Part shown: piece after piece, positions 25,848 through 33,777 of the stretch | Layout: each line of letters starts with the position of its first letter | Position numbering within the stretch: the stretch's first letter is position 1 | Source of the DNA: Gemmatimonadales bacterium | GTDB taxonomy: Bacteria; Gemmatimonadota; Gemmatimonadetes; Gemmatimonadales; GWC2-71-9 | Length of the DNA stretch: 64,000 nt | Direction: 5' to 3' | Assembly (NCBI GenBank): GCA_036279355.1 | Contig: DASUJH010000047.1 | Coordinates: 33,611-97,610, forward strand | Made by a program: the position numbers and the translations under genes | The notes under the pieces: generated by a model | Seen by the model: the letters and a program-made list of their open reading frames with translations, nothing else | What the model was told of the DNA's origin: nothing | Databases searched by the model: none

Positions 25848-26666
25848 ATGCGAGCCCCGATGGTCGAGCCGCCGGCAGCGGAAGACTCGAGCGTCCCCTC
25901 GCGCGCCGCGCGCAGCGGCACGCGTGGCGGCGCGCGCGATCCGCGAGGGCCGAGCCGCGGCTTCGTGATCGCGCTCGCTGTGCTCTGCGCCGCCGGCGCG
26001 GTGCTCGTGCTGCCGATCGACTGGCCGACCGCGCCCGACGGCCTCAGGCCCGCATCGGTCGCGGATCGCGCGCCCCCGCCCCCGCCCGCGGGTGATACGT
26101 CGGCGGCGGATCTCGACAGCGCCGCGCTCGACAGCGCCGCGCTCGACAGCGCCTCGCTCGAGCGCGCCGCCATCGCCCGCTTTGCCGCGGTACCGCTCGC
26201 CCGCGTCTTCCGCCGCCACACGCCCGAAGTGGGCACCGCCAGACGCATCGCGCGCTCGGTCGTCGCGGAAGCGCGCCGCATGCGCGTGGCACCCAGCCTC
26301 ATCGCCGCGCTCGTGCTCATCGAAAATCCCGACCTCGACCCTGACACCGTGAGCAGCCGCGGCGCCACCGGGCTCATGCAGGTGATGCCGTTCCACGCCG
26401 GCGAGTACGGCTGTCCGTCGGACGATCTCACCGACATCGAGGCGAACATCTGCCATGGCGCGCGGGTGTTCGCGCAATATCTCCGGCGCAGCGGCACCGT
26501 GCGCGGCGCGCTGCTGCGCTACAACGGCTGCCCGCCCTCGGCCAAGCAGTCCCCATGCGCGCGGTACCCCGGGATCGTGCTCCGAACGGCAGGACGCGTG
26601 CGCCACGAGTTGCTGATCTACGCCGACGCCGAAAGTTTGCACGCCGCGCGCGCCGCATCTCGGTAG
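25848..26666 (+). CDS. Lytic transglycosylase, SLT domain
   Basis: 272 residues. A cytosolic Pro/Arg-rich N-terminus of about 37 residues precedes one transmembrane helix (VIALAVLCAAGAVLVLP), so the catalytic part faces the periplasm. After a low-complexity linker with LDSAA repeats comes an SLT domain: SLIAALVLIENPDLDPD with the catalytic Glu, SSRGATGLMQVMPFHAG, NICHGARVFAQYL and ALLRYNG. It cleaves peptidoglycan with anhydromuramic acid formation. ATG 25848 lies in a divergent region with AlaX. A Cys pair near the C-terminus (NGCPPSAKQSPCARYPG) may form a disulfide. Confidence 0.9.
   Translation: MRAPMVEPPAAEDSSVPSRAARSGTRGGARDPRGPSRGFVIALAVLCAAGAVLVLPIDWPTAPDGLRPASVADRAPPPPPAGDTSAADLDSAALDSAALDSASLERAAIARFAAVPLARVFRRHTPEVGTARRIARSVVAEARRMRVAPSLIAALVLIENPDLDPDTVSSRGATGLMQVMPFHAGEYGCPSDDLTDIEANICHGARVFAQYLRRSGTVRGALLRYNGCPPSAKQSPCARYPGIVLRTAGRVRHELLIYADAESLHAARAASR
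26112..26156. repeat. Three tandem 15-bp units in the SLT linker
   Basis: CTCGACAGCGCCGCG occurs twice exactly and a third time with one change, encoding L-D-S-A-A repeats in the linker between the membrane helix and the SLT domain. The unit keeps the frame, so copy number could change linker length. Confidence 0.9.
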
Positions 26667-26815
26667 CACCCGCGCGCCGCCGCGCCGCTCCACCTGCATC
26701 TCCTCCCGTGCTGCCACTCGTTGCAGCGTGATTGTGCCCGCATCTTGCCGCGCTTTTCGACCCGTCCGGCCACGACGGGCCGGCCCTCCGATTCACATCG
26801 CGTGGCGAGGACATT

Positions 26816-29254
26816 GTGCAAGGGCTCCCGGCAATTTGCGCCCGCCCCCGCGTGCGGGTTCTGGCATTCGTGACGCGCGCCGCGATCGGCGCGGGCATCC
26901 TCACGCTCCCCGCCTGTTCCGCCGGCGACAGCACCGGCCCCGGCGGTACGGACGCCCCGCCCGTCACGATCAACGCGCGCTGGTCCGATCCCGCCGCCTG
27001 GGGCGGGAAGCTTCCCGCCGCCGGCGCCGCCGTGACGATTCCCGCCGACAAGGCGATGCTGCTCGACGTCTCGCCGCCCGCGCTCGCGAGCCTCACCATC
27101 GCCGGCGCGCTCGTCTTCGACGAAAAGGACCTCGCTCTCACCGCCGGCTCGATCGTGGTGCAGGGCCGCCTGCAGATCGGAGCCGGCAACGCGCCCTACA
27201 CCCACCGCGCGCTCATTACCCTCACCGGCAGCGAGACCGACCCGAGCGTCCTCGGCATGGGCGCCAAAGTGCTCGGTGTCATGCCGGGCGGCATGCTCGA
27301 GCTGCACGGCGATCCGCGCGCCGGTTGGGCGCGGCTCAACGCCAGCGCCACGGCCGGCGCCTCGCAGCTCGTGCTCGACCACGCGATGGCGTGGCACGCG
27401 GGCGATCGCCTCGTGGTCGCTTCGACCGACTTCGATCCGCGCCGAGACGAGGAGGTCGAGGTCGCCTCGGTGAGCAGCGCCACGGTTTCGCTCGCGCAAC
27501 CGCTGCTCTTCAGTCACTACGGCCAGGTGCAGACGATCGCGGGACGCACCGTGGACGAGCGGGCCGAGGTGGGACTCCTCACCCGCAACGTCACGATCCG
27601 GGGCGACAGCGCCGGCAGCGTGGGCGGCTTCGGCGGGCACATTCTGGTGCAGGCGGGCGGCACCGCCCATGTGGAGGGCGTCGAGCTCTACACCATGGGC
27701 CAGAAGCACATGCTCGCGCGTTACCCGATGCACTGGCACATGGCGGGTGACGTAACCGGCCAGTACTTCGCCAACAGCAGCGTCTGGCACAGCTTCAACC
27801 GCTGCGTCACGGTGCATGGCAGCAGTAACGCGCGGGTCGAGGGCAACGTCTGCTACGATGCCGTCGGCCACGGCTACTTCCTCGAGGACGGCGCCGAGAC
27901 CGGCAACCAGATCCTCGACAACCTGGGCCTCGGCACCAAGAAGCCGGCCAGCGGCGAGGAGATCCTCGCATCGGACCTCACCCCGGCCACCTTCTGGATC
28001 ACGAATCCCGACAATACCATCCGCGGCAACGTGGCCGCGGGGTCCGCGGGCTCGGGCTTCTGGTTTGCGCTCCCGGCGCATCCGACCGGCCTCTCGACCG
28101 GCTCGCCGCTCCTTCCGCGCACGACGCGGCTCGGTGTCTTCGCCGACAACGAGGCCCACTCGAACTCGCGCAACGGGCTCCGGGTGGACGACGGCCCGCG
28201 CCCCGACGGGACCACCGAGACGACCGCGTACGAACCGCGCGAGGATCCGGCCGGCGATTCGCCCTCGGTCATGGCCGACTTCGCCAACTTCGTCGCCTGG
28301 AAGCACCCCTCGCGCGCCGTCTGGCTCCGGGGCGACAGCCTGCTCCTGAGCAACGCGGTGCTCGCCGACAACGCGACCGGCGCCACCTTCGCGGCCGAGC
28401 ACACGCGTGTGACCGGCACGCTCTTCGTGGGGCACTCCGCCAACACGGGCGAAGCGCTGGCGCCCGGCACGCCGCTCCGCGGCTACGAGTTCTACGACGG
28501 CACCGTCGGCGCCGACGCGGTCACGTTCGTCAACTACGACATGGCCGGCGGAATCCCGTCCAGTGCGCTGGGGTTCGAGCGCGACAATGAGTTTCCACTG
28601 CACGCGGACAACTGGACGGGGCAGGTGACGTTTGTAAACGCAAATCCGGTCTACGTGGAGAACCCAAATGCGGATGCCGACGGCGACAAGGCCGCGGTGT
28701 TCGTGGACCGGGCCGGCGCCGTCTCCGGCACCGCCGGCGCCTGGGTGGTGGCCAATCTTCCGTTCCTCACCACCTCGGCATGCGCGCTCCGCTCCGCCTG
28801 GAACGCGTCCGTCTGCCCGGGCCGCTACGTCCAGTTGAGCTTCACGAACGAGGACGGCGGCGCGACGGCCCCGCTCACGCTCACCCGCGATGATGGTGCG
28901 GCGGTGTCCCTTGTGGGCGTGCCCGATGACCGGCACTACGCATCGATGTCGGTGTTGGCGGGCAGGAAGTACGATGCGACCTGGGGTGTGACGGCGCCGG
29001 CCCGGCTCCGCGTGTACCTCAACGAGAGCGCCGCGGGCGATACGGTTCGGGTGTCGTTCCCCTATCCAGCCGCGACGTTGACGGCGGTCCGCGACTACGA
29101 CACCTCGAGGCCGCTCACCGCCGCCGCGAGCCAGGCCGAGCTCGATGCGAGCGCGGGCGAGAAATATTTCTACGACGGCGCCGCTGGCCGGCTCCGCCTC
29201 AAGCTCGTGACCCAGTCGACGCGCGACTGGGCCACGGTCGAGGTCACGCCGTAG
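26816..29254 (+). CDS. G8-domain beta-helix lipoprotein, CEMIP/TMEM2-like
   Basis: 812 residues. A basic n-region and hydrophobic segment end at LPAC, a lipobox, followed by SAGDSTGPGG. A G8 domain spans about residues 50-135 (WSDPAAWGGKLPAAGAAVTI, then LALTAGSIVVQGRLQIG). Next come beta-helix repeats with RYPMHWHMAGDV, VHGSSNARVEGNVCYDAVGH and GYFLEDGAETGNQILDNLG, the arrangement of the animal hyaluronan-degrading proteins CEMIP and TMEM2. A Gly/Asp-rich C-terminal domain closes it. It is probably a surface or periplasmic polysaccharide-acting protein; enzymatic activity is not shown. GTG 26816 has GCGAGG five bases before it. Confidence 0.82.
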   Translation: MQGLPAICARPRVRVLAFVTRAAIGAGILTLPACSAGDSTGPGGTDAPPVTINARWSDPAAWGGKLPAAGAAVTIPADKAMLLDVSPPALASLTIAGALVFDEKDLALTAGSIVVQGRLQIGAGNAPYTHRALITLTGSETDPSVLGMGAKVLGVMPGGMLELHGDPRAGWARLNASATAGASQLVLDHAMAWHAGDRLVVASTDFDPRRDEEVEVASVSSATVSLAQPLLFSHYGQVQTIAGRTVDERAEVGLLTRNVTIRGDSAGSVGGFGGHILVQAGGTAHVEGVELYTMGQKHMLARYPMHWHMAGDVTGQYFANSSVWHSFNRCVTVHGSSNARVEGNVCYDAVGHGYFLEDGAETGNQILDNLGLGTKKPASGEEILASDLTPATFWITNPDNTIRGNVAAGSAGSGFWFALPAHPTGLSTGSPLLPRTTRLGVFADNEAHSNSRNGLRVDDGPRPDGTTETTAYEPREDPAGDSPSVMADFANFVAWKHPSRAVWLRGDSLLLSNAVLADNATGATFAAEHTRVTGTLFVGHSANTGEALAPGTPLRGYEFYDGTVGADAVTFVNYDMAGGIPSSALGFERDNEFPLHADNWTGQVTFVNANPVYVENPNADADGDKAAVFVDRAGAVSGTAGAWVVANLPFLTTSACALRSAWNASVCPGRYVQLSFTNEDGGATAPLTLTRDDGAAVSLVGVPDDRHYASMSVLAGRKYDATWGVTAPARLRVYLNESAAGDTVRVSFPYPAATLTAVRDYDTSRPLTAAASQAELDASAGEKYFYDGAAGRLRLKLVTQSTRDWATVEVTP

Positions 29255-29263
29255 CGGACCCGG

Positions 29264-29947
29264 TTACGCGATCCGCAACCGATTCTGCACGTCGCTCACC
29301 CCGGGCACCGCGGCCGCCAGATCTTCGGCGTGCCGCTTCTCGCCGCGATTCGCCACGGTGCCCTCGAGCATGACCTCGTTGTCGTCGTTCACCGTGACGA
29401 GGATCTCGGTGGCGTCCACCTCGGGATCGCGGGTGAGCGCCTCATTCACCTCTTCCTCGACGCGCTCGCGCGGCCGCCGCCAACTCCTGGGCCCGCGGCC
29501 GGCGTGCGGCCCCGCACCCTCGAGGTCCGCCCGCTCGAACTCGACGCCGCCGAAGTTGTCGGCGCCGCCCAGCGGCACGCGGGCGCCCAGCTCGCCGTCG
29601 CCCTGGCGGGACCACTCCGCGGGGCCGTAGTAGCGGTCGCCGGTGGGGGCATCGCGCCACCGGTTTCCCCGGCCCGCCTCCCAGTCGTACGCCATCATTT
29701 CCTCCTCGGTCGCCACGTCGGCATCGCGCGGCGGAGCGACGCGGCGGTATGGGTACCCGGCCGCCTTGATGTGATCCTGCAGGTAGTGGGCGGGGGAAGG
29801 CGCCGTGAGGAGATCGTGGTAGACCGACATCGGCACACCGGCGTACTGGTAGACGGCGCCGCTCCGGAACTCGAGCTCGAGCACGTGTGCGCGGCCGTCG
29901 TACCCTACCGACGCCACGGCGGCGGAACCCAGCCGTAATCGCCGCAC
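29264..29947 (-). CDS. KTSC domain-BON domain fusion protein
   Basis: 227 residues, no signal peptide. Residues about 10-70 match the KTSC domain: SVGYDGRAHVLELEFRSGAV, YQYAGVPMSVYHDLL and a closing YPYRRV. A charged, Gly-rich middle follows. The C-terminal 70 residues are a BON domain (VEEEVNEALTRDPEVDATEI, VMLEGTVANRGEKRHAEDL, GVSDVQNRLRI). BON domains bind lipid or other envelope parts, and KTSC function is unknown. The GTG at 29947 has GGAG nine bases upstream. It is the first of several BON/stress genes on this strand. Confidence 0.85.
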   Translation of the reverse strand: MRRLRLGSAAVASVGYDGRAHVLELEFRSGAVYQYAGVPMSVYHDLLTAPSPAHYLQDHIKAAGYPYRRVAPPRDADVATEEEMMAYDWEAGRGNRWRDAPTGDRYYGPAEWSRQGDGELGARVPLGGADNFGGVEFERADLEGAGPHAGRGPRSWRRPRERVEEEVNEALTRDPEVDATEILVTVNDDNEVMLEGTVANRGEKRHAEDLAAAVPGVSDVQNRLRIA

Positions 29948-29986
29948 CGGCCGCGCTCCGCCGCGCCCTCTACCGCGCCCCGCCGC

Positions 29987-30526
29987 TCACCGGTGCGACG
30001 ACTGCTGTCCCGATGTGCGCTGCGCGGATTGCTGCCCTGCCGTCCGCTGCGACGACTGCCCCTGCTGCGTCCCGCCCTTCACCTCGATCTGCCGTGGCCG
30101 CGCCTTCTCCGCCTTCGGCACGGTGATCGTGAGCACGCCGCTGTCGCAGGTGGCGTCGATCTTGTCGGCATCGACCGTGGCGGGCAGCACGAACGAGCGC
30201 TCGAACGAGCCGTAGCTCCGCTCGTAGCGATGCACCCGGTCCGCCGTATCCTCGGAAACCTGCCGCTTCTCACCGCGAATGGTGAGGACGTTGTTCTCGA
30301 TCGAGAGATGCAGGTCCTCCGGCTTCACGCCCGGAATTTCGGCCACGATCTTGACCGAATCCTTGTCCTCGAAGACGTCGACTGCCGGAAACCACGCCGA
30401 CGTGAGTGCGGTGCCTCCCTCGGAGGATGATGAGGTGCCGAACATCTGATCGAGCATGGTATTGAGGCGCTGGAGGCCGCTGTAGCCGGAATAGGGGGCG
30501 CGGTAGCCGGTGAGTGAGGTGCCCAT
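29987..30526 (-). CDS. Hsp20/alpha-crystallin small heat shock protein
   Basis: 179 residues. The alpha-crystallin domain runs from WFPAVDVFEDKDSVKIVAEI through GVKPEDLHLSIENNVLTI, RSYGSFERSFVLPATVD and SGVLTITVPKAE. RQIEVK after it gives the I-x-V tail motif used in oligomer contacts. Beyond this is an unusual 28-residue Gln/Ser-rich tail with a repeated SQRTAGQQ/AQRTSGQQ pattern. The protein holds unfolding proteins in the cytosol. AAGGAG stands before ATG 30526. It lies between two BON-domain genes on the same strand. Confidence 0.95.
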   Translation of the reverse strand: MGTSLTGYRAPYSGYSGLQRLNTMLDQMFGTSSSSEGGTALTSAWFPAVDVFEDKDSVKIVAEIPGVKPEDLHLSIENNVLTIRGEKRQVSEDTADRVHRYERSYGSFERSFVLPATVDADKIDATCDSGVLTITVPKAEKARPRQIEVKGGTQQGQSSQRTAGQQSAQRTSGQQSSHR

Positions 30527-30644
30527 GGTATCTCCTTGTGGGGCGAGTGCGCCATGCTACGCGCGGGGCCGCGCCGTCGACGTGCGCTGCGTCACCATGC
30601 CGCGACCGGCTCCCGCCCCGACCGGCCTCCACGGCTGGCGCGTG

Positions 30645-30938
30645 CTACAGTCGAGCGATCTTGAGCCGGTTGCGCACGTCGCGCACACCGGGCACCGACC
30701 GCGCAGTCTCCTCGGCCAGCCACTTGTCTTCCCGCCGAGCGACCCGTCCGGTGAGCGTCACATCACCCTCCTCGACCACCACCTCCACCTGGGTGACGTC
30801 GATGTCGGGGTGCCCCATGATCCGCTCATGGATTTCCTCCCAGATCTGCTCGTCGGTGCCGAGCGCCGGAGGGCTTTCGGGGCGGGAGCCGGCGTCGGTC
30901 GGGTGTTGCTTCCGCTGCATGTGGTTTCGGGCTGTCAT
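30645..30938 (-). CDS. Small BON-domain protein
   Basis: 97 residues made mostly of one BON domain: DEQIWEEIHERIMGHPDIDV, VEVVVEEGDVTLTGRVARRE, and GVRDVRNRLKIARL. The first 27 residues are polar and disordered-looking, with no signal peptide, unlike the exported OsmY. The ATG at 30938 has GAGGAG seven bases upstream. A CRP/FNR-like site lies 113 bp upstream and a TACCCT -10-like box about 43 bp upstream. Similar in sequence to the BON domain of the KTSC-BON protein nearby. Confidence 0.88.
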   Translation of the reverse strand: MTARNHMQRKQHPTDAGSRPESPPALGTDEQIWEEIHERIMGHPDIDVTQVEVVVEEGDVTLTGRVARREDKWLAEETARSVPGVRDVRNRLKIARL

Positions 30939-30980
30939 TGCACACTCCTCGGGCGCGCCTCCGCGGGCTGCCGTGGCGGC

Positions 30981-30986
30981 AGGGTA
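30981..30986 (-). promoter_or_regulatory. -10-like TACCCT box before the BON gene
   Basis: On the minus strand GGGCTACCCTGCC lies 43-48 bases before the ATG. The same core, TTACCCTGCC, precedes the H1-like gene at 34422-34427, which suggests a shared promoter type. No -35 box resembling sigma-70. Confidence 0.35.
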
Positions 30987-31050
30987 GCCCGCCGGTCGCG
31001 CGCCGGAAGTGAGCGCCGTCACACGGCGTAGGCTGCCTGCGCGCGGGTGA

Positions 31051-31066
31051 TGTGACTTCGGTTACA
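31051..31066. promoter_or_regulatory. CRP/FNR-like site TGTGACTTCGGTTACA
   Basis: TGTGA-N6-TTACA differs from the CRP consensus TGTGA-N6-TCACA at one base. It stands between the BON gene (minus) and the erythromycin-esterase-like gene (plus). A second copy with matching flank occurs at 34449-34464. Confidence 0.5.
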
Positions 31067-31127
31067 TCCGACAGTTGTAATCGCTGGTATTCATCGCGCA
31101 ACCCCCAGGAGGCATGAAGCCCCTCGC

Positions 31128-32507
31128 ATGGCCCGCAGATCCTTCGACCCCGCCGCGACTCCAACCGTTCCCTCCGGCCCTCTGGCCGCCACCCTCCGCG
31201 ATGGCGCCCGCCCGCTCCTCGGCGCCGCCGACGACTACGACCTGCTCCTCGACCTGGTCGGCGATGCCCGCATCGTCTGCCTCGGCGAGGCCTCGCACGG
31301 CACCCACGAATTCTACCGCGAGCGCGCCCGCATCACCCGGCGCCTCGTCGAGGAGCAGGGGTTCACCGGCGTGGCAGTCGAGGCCGATTGGCCCGACGCC
31401 GGCCGGGTGAACCGCTTCGTGCGCGACGCCTCGGACGACGCGGAGGCCCGTCAGGCGCTCGGCGGCTTCGAGCGCTTCCCCCGCTGGATGTGGCGCAACC
31501 GGGACGTGCTCGAGTTCGTCGGCTGGCTGCGGGAGCGGAACGAGGGAATCGATCCGGCGCGCGCCTGCGGCTTCTACGGCCTCGACCTCTACTCCCTCTT
31601 CGGCTCGATCGACGAAGTGCTCGGCTACCTCGACCGGGTGGACCCGGAGGCGGCCCGGCGCGCCCGCTATCGCTATAGCTGCTTCGACCAGTTCGGCGAG
31701 GATACCCAGGCCTACGGCTACGCGGCGGAGTTCGGGATCACGCCTTCGTGCGAGCGCGAGGCGGTGGCGCAGTTGGTCGACCTCCAGCGCCGCGCCGGCG
31801 AGCTGGCCCAGCGCGACGGGCGGCTGCCGGAAGACGAATACTTCTTTGCCGAGCAGAACGCCCGTCTCGTGCGGAACGCCGAGGAGTACTACCGGACCAT
31901 GTTCCGCGGCCGGGTGAGCTCGTGGAACCTGCGCGACCGCCACATGGCCGAGACGCTCGAGGCTCTCGTCGCGCACCTCGACCGGACCCGGGGTGGGCGG
32001 ACTCGCGTCGTCGTCTGGGAGCACAACTCGCACGTCGGCGACGCGCGGGCCACCGCGATGGGCGACCAGGGCGAGTGGAATGTCGGCCAACTGGTGCGCG
32101 AGCGCTGGAACGCCGACGCGCGGCTTATCGGGTTCACGACCTACAGCGGGACGGTGAGCGCGGCAGCCGACTGGGACGCGCCGGTCGAGCGGAAACGCGT
32201 TCGCCCGGCGCTCGCCGGGAGCTACGAATCGCTGTTGCACACGGTCTTCGGCGGCGGCGACGTCCTCCTTCCGCTCCGCGATCGTGAGCAGATCGGAGCC
32301 GCGCTGGCCGAGCCCCGGTTGGAGCGCGCGATCGGTGTCGTGTACCGTCCGGACACCGAGCGGATCAGCCACTACTTCGACGCGCGCCTTCCGGCGCAGT
32401 TCGATGCCGTGCTCCACTTCGACGCGACGGAGGCGGTCGAGCCGCTCGACCGCACTGCCGGCTGGGACCAGGGCGAGCCGCCCGAGACCTATCCCAGCGG
32501 GCTCTGA
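31128..32507 (+). CDS. Erythromycin esterase-family protein
   Basis: 459 residues. Catalytic motifs of the Ere/EreA-like superfamily are visible: GEASHGTHEFY with the active His, VAVEADWPDA with Glu, and VWEHNSHVGDARAT with the second His. The central MWRNRDVLEFVGWLRERN is also typical. Most homologues are chromosomal hydrolases of unknown substrate, so macrolide resistance should not be assumed. AGGAGG at 31107-31112 lies 15 bases before ATG 31128; a nearer ATG at 31114 is out of frame. The stop overlaps the next ATG (TGATG), so it is coupled to the GNAT gene. Confidence 0.9.
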   Translation: MARRSFDPAATPTVPSGPLAATLRDGARPLLGAADDYDLLLDLVGDARIVCLGEASHGTHEFYRERARITRRLVEEQGFTGVAVEADWPDAGRVNRFVRDASDDAEARQALGGFERFPRWMWRNRDVLEFVGWLRERNEGIDPARACGFYGLDLYSLFGSIDEVLGYLDRVDPEAARRARYRYSCFDQFGEDTQAYGYAAEFGITPSCEREAVAQLVDLQRRAGELAQRDGRLPEDEYFFAEQNARLVRNAEEYYRTMFRGRVSSWNLRDRHMAETLEALVAHLDRTRGGRTRVVVWEHNSHVGDARATAMGDQGEWNVGQLVRERWNADARLIGFTTYSGTVSAAADWDAPVERKRVRPALAGSYESLLHTVFGGGDVLLPLRDREQIGAALAEPRLERAIGVVYRPDTERISHYFDARLPAQFDAVLHFDATEAVEPLDRTAGWDQGEPPETYPSGL

Positions 32508-33085
32508 TGCCGCCCCACGTACAGCGCCCTCGCGTTCGGCGCTGCAGGGCCGCCGATCTGGCGCTGCTCGAGTGGGACGGCCGATTCACCGAACACCGCG
32601 AAATTATCCGCGCCACCTTTGCACAGCAGCGGCGTCGCGAAGCCCTCATGCTGGTCGCGGACGTCGGCGGCTACCCCGCCGGCCAGGTATGGCTCGATTT
32701 CACCCGGCATGCCGGGCGCGGCAGGGGTTTGCTCTGGGCGGTGCGGGTCCATCCGCAGTTCCTGCGGCGCGGCCTCGGCACCCTGCTCGTGGCCGCCGCC
32801 GAGCGCCGCCTCAGTCGGCGCGGGTTCGACCAGGCGCTGGCCGGCGTGGAGACCTGGAACCGGCCGGCTCGTGTCTGGTGGGAGCGCCTCGGCTACCGTT
32901 TGCAGGAGCGCTGTCGGGAGCCGCACTCGTACGCGACGCCCGATGGGCGCACGGTTCACGCCGTCGCGGACCAGTGGATGCTGACCCGTCCGCTCGACTT
33001 GGCGTGGCGAGCCGAGCGGGGGCAGCGGAGGCGCGCGGATGGGACGGCGTGTTGCGCGACGGCCATCGCGGCGTACGTTGCCTAG
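32507..33085 (+). CDS. GNAT-family N-acetyltransferase
   Basis: 192 residues. LLWAVRVHPQFLRRGLGTLL contains motif A (V-x5-RRGLGT) for acetyl-CoA binding, followed by the helix LVAAAERRLSRRGFDQALAG and RPARVWWERLGYRL. The acceptor is unknown. The last 25 residues are outside the domain. The ATG shares its A with the TGA of the erythromycin-esterase-like gene, indicating translational coupling and possibly linked roles in small-molecule modification. Confidence 0.88.
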   Translation: MPPHVQRPRVRRCRAADLALLEWDGRFTEHREIIRATFAQQRRREALMLVADVGGYPAGQVWLDFTRHAGRGRGLLWAVRVHPQFLRRGLGTLLVAAAERRLSRRGFDQALAGVETWNRPARVWWERLGYRLQERCREPHSYATPDGRTVHAVADQWMLTRPLDLAWRAERGQRRRADGTACCATAIAAYVA

Positions 33086-33147
33086 GCGTAGCGTACATCG
33101 GCGCCGCGGTACCGGCCATCACTTCTCGTTGCAGCGGAGGATTCCAG

Positions 33148-33762
33148 GTGACGAAGCTTGGCACGCAGCTCCTGCTCTTCGGGGGAAATTTTTTTCGTCA
33201 CCCGCGCATGCTCGGCTCCGTCGTGCCAAGCTCCCGATTCGTGGTGAGCCGGGTCCTCGGGCCAATCGACTGGGAACGGGCGCGGGTGCTGGTGGAATAC
33301 GGGCCGGGGGTCGGCACCATGACTGCGAGCATGCTTCGCCGCATGCGGCCCGATGCCGCACTCGTCGTACTCGAGACCAACCCGGCCTTCGTGCGTTATC
33401 TCCGCCGGGCCTTTCCCGATCCCCGGCTCCACGTGGTCCACGGCTCGGCGGAGCAGGCACCCGACGCGCTCCGCCGCTTGAATCTGGAGCAGGCGGACTA
33501 CGTGGTTTCGGGCATTCCGTTCAGCACCATTCCCGCTCCGGTGCGCGAGCGGATCCTCCGCCACACGCGAGAGCTGCTCGACCCCGCCGGCCTCTTCCTC
33601 GTGTACCAGTTCACCCGCGCCGTGCTGCCCGACCTCCAGCGACTCTACGCCGAGGTGCGCGAGGCGTTCGAGCCGCGAAACGTGTTGCCGGCGCGTCTTT
33701 TTTATTGCGGAGCGAGGCAGGAGACGGCGTCGGGTGCGGCGGTAGTGGCCGCCGCATCCTGA
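33148..33762 (+). CDS. SAM-dependent methyltransferase, PmtA/rRNA-adenine-MT-like
   Basis: 204 residues. VLVEYGPGVGTMTASMLRRM is SAM motif I, ALVVLETNPAFVRYLRR carries the acidic ribose-binding residue, and ADYVVSGIPFSTIP is a motif IV like that of phospholipid N-methyltransferases (PmtA) and rRNA adenine dimethylases. The N-terminal FFRHPRMLGSVVPSS is typical of the PmtA-like group, so a membrane lipid acceptor is likely. GTG 33148 has GGAGG seven bases before it. It is third in a plus-strand run with the esterase-like and GNAT genes. Confidence 0.88.
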   Translation: MTKLGTQLLLFGGNFFRHPRMLGSVVPSSRFVVSRVLGPIDWERARVLVEYGPGVGTMTASMLRRMRPDAALVVLETNPAFVRYLRRAFPDPRLHVVHGSAEQAPDALRRLNLEQADYVVSGIPFSTIPAPVRERILRHTRELLDPAGLFLVYQFTRAVLPDLQRLYAEVREAFEPRNVLPARLFYCGARQETASGAAVVAAAS

Positions 33763-33777
33763 GACGGCGCCCAGCCT

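Noticed and set aside
31114..31410. ATG just after AGGAGG with a 98-codon frame
   Set aside because: The ribosome site is only one base away, the product is Pro/Ser-rich and unrelated to any family; the esterase-like frame at 31128 has full catalytic motifs.
31128..32507. Macrolide resistance determinant
   Set aside because: The erythromycin esterase-like superfamily is broad and mostly chromosomal; there is no mobile element or other resistance gene nearby.
32284..33147. Upstream extension of the second methyltransferase frame
   Set aside because: It overlaps the esterase-like and GNAT genes and is Arg-rich; the GTG at 33148 has a proper ribosome site.
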